In this document: in pieces, positions 1 to 5,105 of the stretch
Layout: each line of letters starts with the position of its first letter
Position numbering within the stretch: position 1 is the stretch's first letter
From: Spirochaetaceae bacterium
Lineage (GTDB): Bacteria; Spirochaetota; Spirochaetia; Treponematales; Breznakiellaceae
Assembly: GCA_031275595.1 (NCBI GenBank)
Contig: JAISOO010000039.1
Span: forward strand, 1-5,205
Direction of reading: 5' to 3'
DNA length: 5,205 nt
Position numbers and translations under genes: made by a program
Notes under the pieces: generated by a model
The model's database searches: none
What the model saw: the letters and a program-made list of their open reading frames with translations, nothing else
What the model was told of the DNA's origin: nothing

Positions 1-7
1 TCTACTT

Positions 8-601
8 ATGTTTACCCTAACTCCCTGCGCCGCGGGGTGCGGACGGTCCGCCATAAGCGGCTCTCCGGTCTGCGCCATCCATGCGGCGGATAAGGAAAAA
101 GAGGCCCAGCGGATCGCCGCATATATCATGGAACGGGAGAATATCAAGGACCTGAACGCATCGGGCCTGGATTTTGGGGATATGGATTTTTCAAACCGCC
201 GTTTCTTTGGCTGTAATTTTTACGGCGCGGCTTTTTCCACCTGTAACTTCTCGAATGCCTTTATGCGGATGTGTTTTTTCGATTTTTCCAGTTTCAGTGA
301 ATGTAACTTTTCCCAATCGGACCTCCAGTTTCTGTCCTTCGCGGGCTCCGTCATCCAGGACTGTACCTTTGAGGGCTCGGAACTGCTCCACATTAACTAT
401 GGGGGGACCATCATCACCGACTGTTGTTTTAATAATTCAAACCTCTATAACAGCCGTTTTATCAACGCCGAAATGGCCTGTGTGGACTTTATCGATTGCA
501 ATGTTAAAAAGACCTATTTTCTCAAGGTCAAACAGGAAGGGGTTTCTTTTAAAGCCTCCAATACGGCGGAAGCGGTCTTTGAGTTGGAAGAGGGGGTATA
601 G
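8..601 (+). CDS. Pentapeptide-repeat protein with N-terminal Cys/His (zinc-finger-like) cluster
   Basis: The 197-residue product has two parts. Residues 7-25 hold a Cys-x3-Cys-x10-Cys-x2-His cluster resembling the small zinc-binding motifs at the start of some bacterial proteins. Residues 29-48 are charged and probably helical. From about residue 50 to 172 the protein is a pentapeptide-repeat domain, expected to fold as a right-handed quadrilateral beta-helix. An aromatic residue recurs exactly every ten residues (F61, F71, F81, F91, F101, F111, F121, Y131, F141, F151, F161, F171). Cysteine often sits two residues before it (C69, C79, C89, C99, C119, C139), giving repeated C-N-F triplets. No signal peptide or membrane segment is seen, so it is probably cytoplasmic. 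Function is unknown; such domains usually mediate protein contacts. ATG at 8 is chosen because the Cys/His cluster follows closely, but only seven bases precede it, no ribosome-binding site is visible, and the frame stays open to the window edge. The MBL-fold gene follows without a gap. Confidence 0.85.
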   Translation: MFTLTPCAAGCGRSAISGSPVCAIHAADKEKEAQRIAAYIMERENIKDLNASGLDFGDMDFSNRRFFGCNFYGAAFSTCNFSNAFMRMCFFDFSSFSECNFSQSDLQFLSFAGSVIQDCTFEGSELLHINYGGTIITDCCFNNSNLYNSRFINAEMACVDFIDCNVKKTYFLKVKQEGVSFKASNTAEAVFELEEGV

Positions 602-1300
602 GTGCGGCTCTATTTCCATTATTGCCAGTTTGGGTTTAGTAATTGCTATGTCGTGGGAACCGAACTGCCCGAGGAGGAGGATGGGGAAACCCGTCATGAC
701 GGGCCGTTAAAAAAAATATCGCTTCGGAAAGCGACGCCTAGAGAGGCGTCGCTTCGAGAAGCGATCATCGTCGATCCGGGGAATATGGATGAGACCATCC
801 TCACGTTAATTGAGCGTAACAACTATACGCTCCGGGGGGTATTGGTTACCCACGATCATCTGAGTCATGTCCGCGGCCTGCGGACCCTCAAACGGATCTA
901 CGACGCCGATATTTATGCCGTAAACCACATGATTCTGGATCAGAGAACCACCAGGGTAAAGGACGGGGATACCCTCCATATCGGCCCCTTTGTGGTGGAG
1001 GTGATTTCGGTGCCCGGCCATTCTTCGGACTCGGCGGTTTTTAAGATCGGGTACTGGCTTTTTACCGGAGACGCCCTTAGCGCGGGCCTGCTGGGAAGCA
1101 CCGCCAGTTCCTACGGGGCAGAGGTACAGATGACTGCCCTGCGGAGTAAAATTCTCTCCCTGCCGGGAAATTACGCCATACTCCCCGGACACGGGCCGCC
1201 CAGTTCCCTGGAAGCGGAGCGGCGTTTTAACGTGGGGATACAATTCTACGAACAGAGCAAGAATAAGCGCCAGCCCTTTACTATGGAGATCTGGGAATAG
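602..1300 (+). CDS. Metallo-beta-lactamase-fold hydrolase (glyoxalase II-like), atypical metal site
   Basis: The 232-residue product has the MBL fold. The opening strand includes FSNCYVVG (residues 12-19), followed by IIVDPGN (55-61) and the metal motif THDHLSH (83-89). Further ligands are GH at 139-140, the bridging aspartate in FTGDA (D157) and the last histidine in PGHGP (H197). Length and layout fit small glyoxalase II-like MBL proteins, which are usually zinc hydrolases of thioesters or other esters. The canonical HxHxDH motif reads H-D-H-L-S-H, so the aspartate that normally binds the second metal is Ser88. The protein may be mono-metallic, altered in chemistry or non-catalytic. Residues about 21-54 are an extra segment between the first strands, partly encoded by a palindromic DNA element. 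The GTG start lies directly after the upstream TAG, with a purine-rich AGAGGGGG before it, which suggests translational coupling to the pentapeptide-repeat gene. The substrate cannot be told from the sequence. Confidence 0.88.
   Translation: MRLYFHYCQFGFSNCYVVGTELPEEEDGETRHDGPLKKISLRKATPREASLREAIIVDPGNMDETILTLIERNNYTLRGVLVTHDHLSHVRGLRTLKRIYDADIYAVNHMILDQRTTRVKDGDTLHIGPFVVEVISVPGHSSDSAVFKIGYWLFTGDALSAGLLGSTASSYGAEVQMTALRSKILSLPGNYAILPGHGPPSSLEAERRFNVGIQFYEQSKNKRQPFTMEIWE
690..703. repeat. 14-bp perfect palindrome inside the MBL gene
   Basis: CCCGTCATGACGGG is exactly self-complementary. It lies 14 bp before the 48-bp palindromic element and within the same extra segment of the MBL protein (around residues 30-35). 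It may belong to a larger inserted or expanded region, or may be coincidental. Confidence 0.4.
718..765. repeat. 48-bp palindromic element inserted in frame within the MBL gene
   Basis: This is a nested inverted repeat. The outer arms ATCGCTTC (718-725) and GAAGCGAT (758-765) are perfect complements. The inner arms AAGCGACGCCT (729-739) and AGGCGTCGCTT (744-754) form an 11-bp perfect stem with an AGAG loop. Each three-base spacer, GGA and CGA, separates outer from inner arm. It can also fold as three successive hairpins, two of them TCGCTT-N4-AAGCGA with loops CGGA and CGAG. The length of 48 bp is a multiple of three, and in the MBL frame it encodes residues 40-54, a repetitive SLR(K/E)A peptide. 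It lies where MBL proteins normally have a short link between the first strands. It resembles dispersed palindromic elements that insert in coding sequences. Its multicopy nature cannot be verified from this window. Confidence 0.75.
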
Positions 1301-1335
1301 GGGCTGTTGTTTTAGGATACGGATATAAAAAAAAT

Positions 1336-1352
1336 TCACAATATATTTGTGA
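1336..1352. promoter_or_regulatory. Inverted repeat TCACAA-N5-TTGTGA, possible operator
   Basis: TCACAA (1336-1341) and TTGTGA (1347-1352) are perfect complements around TATAT, in an AT-rich stretch following a run of A residues. A GATAAT at 1353-1358, overlapping the last base or two of the repeat region, could be a -10 element, but no well-spaced -35 is found. The symmetry suits a dimeric regulator. The arms are in the opposite orientation to the TGTGA-N6-TCACA of CRP. A weak hairpin in the 3' end of the MBL transcript is an alternative. It is not followed by a T tract and so is not a good intrinsic terminator. Confidence 0.3.
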
Positions 1353-1377
1353 GATAATTCAGGGTGGGAAAAAGGAG

Positions 1378-1491
1378 GTGATTTTTGCCGATGGGTTCAA
1401 AGATGCCGCTGTTTATTCCGAAAGCGCCGCCTTCCAGGCATTTTTGAACTATCTATCCAATGGCGGCATAGGCGAACAAAAAGTTGTTTAA
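1378..1491 (+). pseudogene. Probable remnant of a protein-coding gene (C-terminal fragment)
   Basis: Within the gap between the MBL and permease genes, one frame reads as plausible protein for 37 codons up to the TAA at 1489-1491. It starts VIFADGFKDAAVYSESAAFQ and ends in a GGIGEQKVV tail. The frame is also open upstream to about 1300, but that part is AT-rich and reads poorly. The GTG at 1378 overlaps the AGGAGG at 1373-1378 and so is not properly placed for initiation. The segment -FQAFLNYLSNGG- is faintly reminiscent of C-terminal regions of Rpn-type PD-(D/E)XK nuclease/transposase proteins, which often leave debris in bacterial genomes. That link is a guess. It could equally be a small unrecognised gene or chance. 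Confidence 0.3.
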
Positions 1492-1517
1492 AATTCAAGA
1501 AAATCAGTTTGAATTTT
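1490..1517. repeat. AT-rich inverted repeat in the permease 5' region
   Basis: AAAATTCAA (1490-1498) and TTGAATTTT (1509-1517) are perfect 9-bp complements around a 10-base spacer. The repeat begins inside the TAA of the upstream remnant frame and ends 40 bp before the permease ATG. Its position suits an operator or a leader hairpin. The right arm contains TTGAAT, a possible -35 element, but no convincing -10 lies at 16-18 bp. Confidence 0.35.
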
Positions 1518-1546
1518 CGGAAGTTTCTTATTTACACGGAACCATC

Positions 1547-1552
1547 AGGAGG
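1547..1552 (+). promoter_or_regulatory. Strong Shine-Dalgarno site of the permease gene
   Basis: AGGAGG lies five bases before the ATG at 1558. It is the best ribosome-binding site in the window and fixes the permease start. It argues against the overlapping reading frame that begins at 1509 in another phase. Confidence 0.85.
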
Positions 1553-1557
1553 TATAT

Positions 1558-2847
1558 ATGGTATCTTGGATAATTTTAGTTATTTTCATTGTCATCACCA
1601 TAACTATGGTATTAAAAAAAATACCGGCTATTTTTGCCTTACCCTTAATGGCAATATTGATAGCCGCGGTTTCCGGTATCCCCTTTTTTAGTTCCCGGGC
1701 CGAAGACGGAACCGTAATTACCGGGATTCAGGATCTTATTTTTGCCGAAGGTCCTATCCGCCTGGCTTCCTCAATAATCACCATGATTTTTGGTTCTATC
1801 CTCGGACAGATCATCAAAAACACCGGTATCGCCGAGACCATGATTAAAAAAGTTTCCGAACTTGCCGGTGACCGGATGCTGATATTGTGTATCCTGATCA
1901 GTATTGTCCTCAGCCTGCTTTTTACGTCCCTGGCCGGTCTTGGTTCCTTTATCATGGTGGGGAATATAGCAATTCCCATCTTAATTTCCGTCGGGGTCCC
2001 TTCCCTGGCGGCAGGCTGTATTGTACTTTTTGCCCTGAGCATAGGGGGGATATTTAATATGGTGAACTGGGCGCTTTATCAAAGCGTTCTTGGTTTGAGT
2101 AACGAAGAAATTAGAAGCTTTGCCTATGTTTTCGGCATCGTAATGGCCCTGGCGGCCCTGTTGTTTATGATCATTGAACTGAAGGTAAAACGGATAAAAA
2201 CCGCCTGGCCCGCTCCCGCGGAATCCGGTTTGGGGGAATATAAGAAACTCAATATTTTTGCCTTTCTTACTCCCCTCCTCCCCCTGGTGCTGGTGTTTTT
2301 CTTCAAGTGGGAAATTAATTCCGCCTTTATTGCGGGCATACTGTACGGCTGTCTTACCACAATCGGCAAGGGTAGTTTAGGCATGGTAACAAAGTCCGTC
2401 TTGACCGGGGTCTCCGAAATATCCGCCCCTCTTTTTTTAATGATGGGTATAGGGATGCTTCTTAAAGCAGTGATGGATCCCCGGGTTACGGTGCATATCG
2501 GCGGGGCGATTTCTTCCCTGCTGCCCTCGAGTCCCTTGGCGTATGTACTCTTTTTTGCCATCCTTGCCCCGCTGGCCTTGTACCGGGGACCCCTGAATAT
2601 TTGGGGACTCGGTCTGGGGCTCGTAGCCATTATCGCCGGAACGGGCAAGCTTGCGCCCATGGCTATTATGGCGGCCTTCTTAACCGTAGGACAGATCCAG
2701 GGTGTCTGCGATCCGACCAATACTCATAATGTGTGGACCGCCCAGGCCATCGGAAACGATGTAAATGACATTCTGAAAAAAACCGTTCCCTACGTCTGGG
2801 CCGCCGCCATAGTCGGACTTGTTCTGGCGGCCATTCTGTATCTGTAA
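1558..2847 (+). CDS. IT-superfamily-like membrane permease (CitMHS/GntP type)
   Basis: The 429-residue product is almost entirely hydrophobic, with about 12 membrane segments (approximate residues 4-20, 24-43, 68-86, 107-133, 136-160, 178-197, 231-250, 255-270, 287-303, 325-343, 350-365, 367-383 and 410-428). A charged loop around 198-230 divides it into two halves, as in ion-transporter superfamily carriers. The segment LAGLGSFIMVGNIAIPILIS (residues 125-144) resembles the Gly-rich re-entrant region of citrate and gluconate carriers. The C-terminal half has a conspicuous QGVCDPTNTHNVWTA motif (residues 380-394), polar residues in a likely substrate or ion site. It is probably a secondary importer of an organic anion, driven by protons or sodium. 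The substrate is unknown; the HyuA-like gene 48 bp downstream suggests a lactam, hydantoin or related acid or amide. Citrate, gluconate or C4-dicarboxylate carriers are alternatives. It is likely the first gene of the three-gene operon. Confidence 0.8.
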   Translation: MVSWIILVIFIVITITMVLKKIPAIFALPLMAILIAAVSGIPFFSSRAEDGTVITGIQDLIFAEGPIRLASSIITMIFGSILGQIIKNTGIAETMIKKVSELAGDRMLILCILISIVLSLLFTSLAGLGSFIMVGNIAIPILISVGVPSLAAGCIVLFALSIGGIFNMVNWALYQSVLGLSNEEIRSFAYVFGIVMALAALLFMIIELKVKRIKTAWPAPAESGLGEYKKLNIFAFLTPLLPLVLVFFFKWEINSAFIAGILYGCLTTIGKGSLGMVTKSVLTGVSEISAPLFLMMGIGMLLKAVMDPRVTVHIGGAISSLLPSSPLAYVLFFAILAPLALYRGPLNIWGLGLGLVAIIAGTGKLAPMAIMAAFLTVGQIQGVCDPTNTHNVWTAQAIGNDVNDILKKTVPYVWAAAIVGLVLAAILYL

Positions 2848-2895
2848 TAAGGGAGATCGCCACATTGTGTACAAGGGCCCGGGGGAAGCAATAAA

Positions 2896-3315
2896 ATGCC
2901 GGAGGCAAAAATCAGAATCGGAATTGATGTGGGCGGCACCTTTACCCACGGTGTGGCGATTAACGGGAATTGCGAGGTCATTGCCCATACGGTAACTCCC
3001 ACAACCCATCGATCATCCTACGGAGTATCCGAGGGGATCATCAGGGTATTCAAAGATCTAATGGAACTGGCGGATCTATCCCCGGAAAGCGTGGTGTTTG
3101 TAGCTCATAGTACCACCCAAGCTACAAATGCACTGCTTGAAGGGGACGTATCCAAGGTGGGGGTGATCGGCATGGGCAGGGGCCTCGAAGCCCTAAAAGC
3201 CAAAAGCGATACTACCCTGGCGGACATTGCCCTGTCGGGGGGGAAAAAATCCCCATCGTCTGCCGTTTTCTCAATACCTCATCCGCCCCGGATGAGGGGG
3301 ATGTCGGAACTATAA
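2896..3315 (+). CDS. N-terminal piece of the HyuA-like protein (Hydant_A_N domain, out of frame after about residue 116)
   Basis: This 139-residue frame carries the N-terminal ASKHA subdomain. It includes IGIDVGGTFTHG, where the family usually has FTD, so the aspartate is histidine here. It also holds HSTTQATNALLEGDV and the VGVIGMG strand. Residues up to about SDTTLADIALSGG are family-like. The last 23 or so, ending HPPRMRGMSEL, are read out of frame and are not expected in a functional protein. If translated as is, the product lacks the second phosphate and nucleotide-binding motifs and should be inactive alone. Confidence 0.6.
   Translation: MPEAKIRIGIDVGGTFTHGVAINGNCEVIAHTVTPTTHRSSYGVSEGIIRVFKDLMELADLSPESVVFVAHSTTQATNALLEGDVSKVGVIGMGRGLEALKAKSDTTLADIALSGGKKSPSSAVFSIPHPPRMRGMSEL
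3237..3249 (+). other. Frameshift site: G7A6 homopolymer tract
   Basis: Seven G (3237-3243) are followed by six A (3244-3249). The upstream frame reads CTG TCG GGG GGG AAA AAA TCC and then degenerates. The downstream family-like frame reads GGG GAA AAA ATC CCC. Restoring the gene needs one extra base in the tract (G8 or A7) or a -1 slip by the ribosome. The seven G form G GGG GGG in the reading phase, so both P- and A-site tRNAs could re-pair perfectly after a -1 slip. Confidence 0.8.
3277..3297 (+). repeat. 9-bp perfect hairpin downstream of the frameshift
   Basis: CCTCATCCG (3277-3285) and CGGATGAGG (3289-3297) are perfect complements with a CCC loop. The stem is GC-rich and lies 33 bases after the end of the G7 run. 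That is farther than the usual spacing of a stimulatory hairpin for -1 frameshifting. It may simply be local coding coincidence. Confidence 0.6.
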
Positions 3316-3434
3316 TAGAAAACTTAAAACAGGAAAACTGTGAAGTTATCGTCGCTTCGGAAGCCTTTGGGGTAGACGATACCCAAAATGAAAATTTTGT
3401 TACCCGCATCGCCTCTTCCCTTTTAATCCCCGCC

Positions 3435-5045
3435 GTGGCGGGCAGCGAAATTACCCAACTGTACGGACTCAAGGTTCGCACAAAAACCGCGGTAATCAAC
3501 GCCTGTATCCTGCCGAAGATGACGGAGACCGCCCGGCTTACCCAAAAAAGCGTAGCCGAAAGCGGTATAAGCGCCCCCCTGATGATCATGCGAAGCGACG
3601 GGGGAGTCATGGATATTCAGCAAATGGAAAAAAGGCCGATCCTTACCATGCTTTCCGGCCCCGCGGCGGGGATTGCCGCGGCCTTGATGTTTGCGGGAAT
3701 CTCCGACGGGATTTTCTTGGAGGTCGGCGGCACCAGTACCGATATTTCGGCAATTAAAAACGGCAAGGCCATGATTAAAAGCGCCACGGTCGGAGGGCAT
3801 CTAACCTACCTGCGTACCCTGGACTCAAAAACCGTGGCCATCGGCGGGGGCAGCATGCTCCGGGTCAGAAACAATGGCTTTGGGGATGTGGGCCCCCGGA
3901 GCGCCCATATTGCGGGATTACGTTATATCGCCTTTAGCCCGGAAGAGGAGATAGAAGATCTCCGCCCGGTCTTGATAGCTCCCCGGCCGGGGGATCAGCA
4001 GGATTATCTGGTTCTGGAAAATTCCCGGGGCAAGCAATTCGCCCTAACCTTAACCGATGCGTCCATTGTGGCCGGAACAACCAAAGAAGGGGACTATGCC
4101 TTTGGAAATCCGGACCTTTGTTTTAAGGCCTTTGAGACGGCCGGCCGGTTTTTGAATTGTTCCCCCCGGGAATTAGCTTCCGCCATGCTTGACGCGGCCT
4201 GCGGCAAGATAAAATCCGTGATTACGGATCTATTTACCGATTACCGGCTTGATAAAAACATCATGCGCCTTGTGGGCGGCGGCGGGGGCGCAACGGTGGT
4301 GGTACCCTGGCTTGCCCGGACCATGAACATGCGGTATACCATCACCCAACGGGCGGAGGTAATTTCCGCCATCGGCGCGGCCCTGGCAATGCTGCGGGAT
4401 ACGGTTGAAAGGAATATCATCAATCCTACGGAAGATGATATTTTGGCCGTTAAAAAACAGGCCGAAGAAAGTCTGTATAGAATGGGCGCAAACCCGGAAA
4501 CCGTTTCCGTTTTTATAGAAATAGACAAACGGCAGAATATTGTACGGGCCGCCGCTACGGGGACAACGGAACTGCGGGATAAGGATCCGGCAAGGTCCGA
4601 TGTAGACGAAGCCGCCGCCCGGAAGACGGCCGCCCTTTCCCTTTCCGTCCCCGAAGACGAGGTACTTACCCTTTTTGAAAATTCCCGTTTTTGGATCTTC
4701 TCCTGTAAAAAAAAGACAAAGAAATTTTTCGGCCTCTTTGCCGGGGTTCAATATCATCTGCGGGTATTAAGCAAAGAGGGTATCATAAAACTACAGGTAA
4801 ACAATGCCCACTGGAGCTTTACGCGGGTGGAGACCGCCGGGGATGCCCTGGAAACCGCCCTGGAAAAAAACCTGACCTATGGGGATGTGGGGATTACGGT
4901 TCCCTGCGTGTACCTTGTGTACGGTTCCAAAATCATCGACCTGTCAACCATTATGGACAAAGAATATATCAAGATAACTGCCGCCGCCGAGCTGAAGGGG
5001 CTGCCGCCGGAAGAAAATATCCTCATTATTACCCAAGGGAGGTAA
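3435..5045 (+). CDS. C-terminal piece of the HyuA-like protein (hydantoinase A domain)
   Basis: This frame is family-like from about 3240 onward, starting GEKIPIVCRFLNTSSAP. The first possible independent start is the GTG at 3435, which gives 536 residues but has no evident ribosome-binding site and lies inside the domain, so separate initiation is unlikely. It holds the SDGGVM, SGPAAG, VGGTSTD, IGGGSM and VGGGGGA motifs of the ASKHA core. A C-terminal region of about 200 residues follows (after about 4430), which I do not recognise as a separate domain. Lysine-rich SCKKKTKK at 4702-4725 is probably a surface loop. The stop codon is 51 bp before the next ATG-rich leader. Confidence 0.6.
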   Translation: MAGSEITQLYGLKVRTKTAVINACILPKMTETARLTQKSVAESGISAPLMIMRSDGGVMDIQQMEKRPILTMLSGPAAGIAAALMFAGISDGIFLEVGGTSTDISAIKNGKAMIKSATVGGHLTYLRTLDSKTVAIGGGSMLRVRNNGFGDVGPRSAHIAGLRYIAFSPEEEIEDLRPVLIAPRPGDQQDYLVLENSRGKQFALTLTDASIVAGTTKEGDYAFGNPDLCFKAFETAGRFLNCSPRELASAMLDAACGKIKSVITDLFTDYRLDKNIMRLVGGGGGATVVVPWLARTMNMRYTITQRAEVISAIGAALAMLRDTVERNIINPTEDDILAVKKQAEESLYRMGANPETVSVFIEIDKRQNIVRAAATGTTELRDKDPARSDVDEAAARKTAALSLSVPEDEVLTLFENSRFWIFSCKKKTKKFFGLFAGVQYHLRVLSKEGIIKLQVNNAHWSFTRVETAGDALETALEKNLTYGDVGITVPCVYLVYGSKIIDLSTIMDKEYIKITAAAELKGLPPEENILIITQGR

Positions 5046-5052
5046 TCATAGC

Positions 5053-5100
5053 ATGAAAAAATTTACCCGGATCCTTAAGGACAATTCCTTAGGAGCATGA
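5053..5100 (+). CDS. Possible 15-residue leader peptide before the DUF4127 gene
   Basis: ATG at 5053 opens a frame encoding MKKFTRILKDNSLGA and ending in TGA at 5098-5100. A GGAGG at 5038-5042 lies ten bases upstream, overlapping the end of the HyuA-like gene. The TGA overlaps the ATG at 5097 as ATGA, an upstream in-frame start of the DUF4127 gene. It could be a translated leader that opens the hairpin over the next ribosome-binding site. It is short enough to arise by chance. Confidence 0.3.
   Translation: MKKFTRILKDNSLGA
5074..5093 (+). promoter_or_regulatory. Hairpin overlapping the DUF4127 Shine-Dalgarno sequence
   Basis: CTTAAGGA (5074-5081) pairs with TCCTTAGG (5086-5093) through eight pairs, one of them T-G, around a CAAT loop. 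The right arm includes the AGG of AGGAG (5091-5095), the best ribosome-binding site for the DUF4127 start at 5106. When folded it should limit initiation. Ribosomes moving through the small upstream frame or off the HyuA-like gene could open it. Confidence 0.4.
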
Positions 5101-5105
5101 GGCGG

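Larger units (their letters stand above)
2896..5045 (+). pseudogene. Hydantoinase/oxoprolinase-family (HyuA-like) gene split by a one-base frameshift
   Basis: Joined across the frameshift, the two frames give a protein of about 716 residues, the normal length for HyuA-type hydantoinase/N-methylhydantoinase A proteins. These are ASKHA-fold enzymes that use ATP to open lactam rings such as 5-oxoproline or hydantoins, usually with a HyuB partner. Visible in order, in composite numbering: phosphate motif IGIDVGGTFTHG (about 6-17), STTQATNALL (about 74-83), the SDGGVM motif near 234, SGPAAGIAAA near 254, the second phosphate motif VGGTSTDIS near 277, IGGGSM near 316 and the nucleotide-binding VGGGGGA near 460. 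The break lies at 3237-3249, where frame 1 stops making sense and continues in frame 3. The start ATG follows GGGGGA at nine bases. No HyuB gene follows. The fault may be a true mutation, slippage, phase variation or a sequencing error. The intact flanking sequence argues that any loss is recent. Confidence 0.75.

Noticed and set aside
174..710. Long second + strand frame across the pentapeptide and MBL genes
   Set aside because: It shows no family-like sequence and is out of phase with two recognisable genes, so it is a shadow.
718..765. CRISPR repeat or tRNA-like element
   Set aside because: There is a single copy with no spacers, no tRNA arm pattern, and it lies within an open coding frame.
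1336..1352. Intrinsic terminator after the MBL gene
   Set aside because: The stem is only 6 bp and AT-rich, and no T tract follows on the + strand, so it was kept only as a possible operator.
1509..1691. 60-residue + strand reading frame overlapping the permease start
   Set aside because: It overlaps the permease in another phase and has no ribosome-binding site, while AGGAGG is well placed for the permease ATG at 1558.
2124..2720. 198-residue - strand frame opposite the permease
   Set aside because: It mirrors a clear membrane-protein gene, is Arg/Pro/Ile-rich without any motif, and lacks its own start signals.
2848..2895. Promoter or terminator between the permease and the HyuA-like gene
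   Set aside because: Only short GC-rich palindromic bits (GGGCCC) are seen; no stem with a T tract and no -35/-10 pair at proper spacing.
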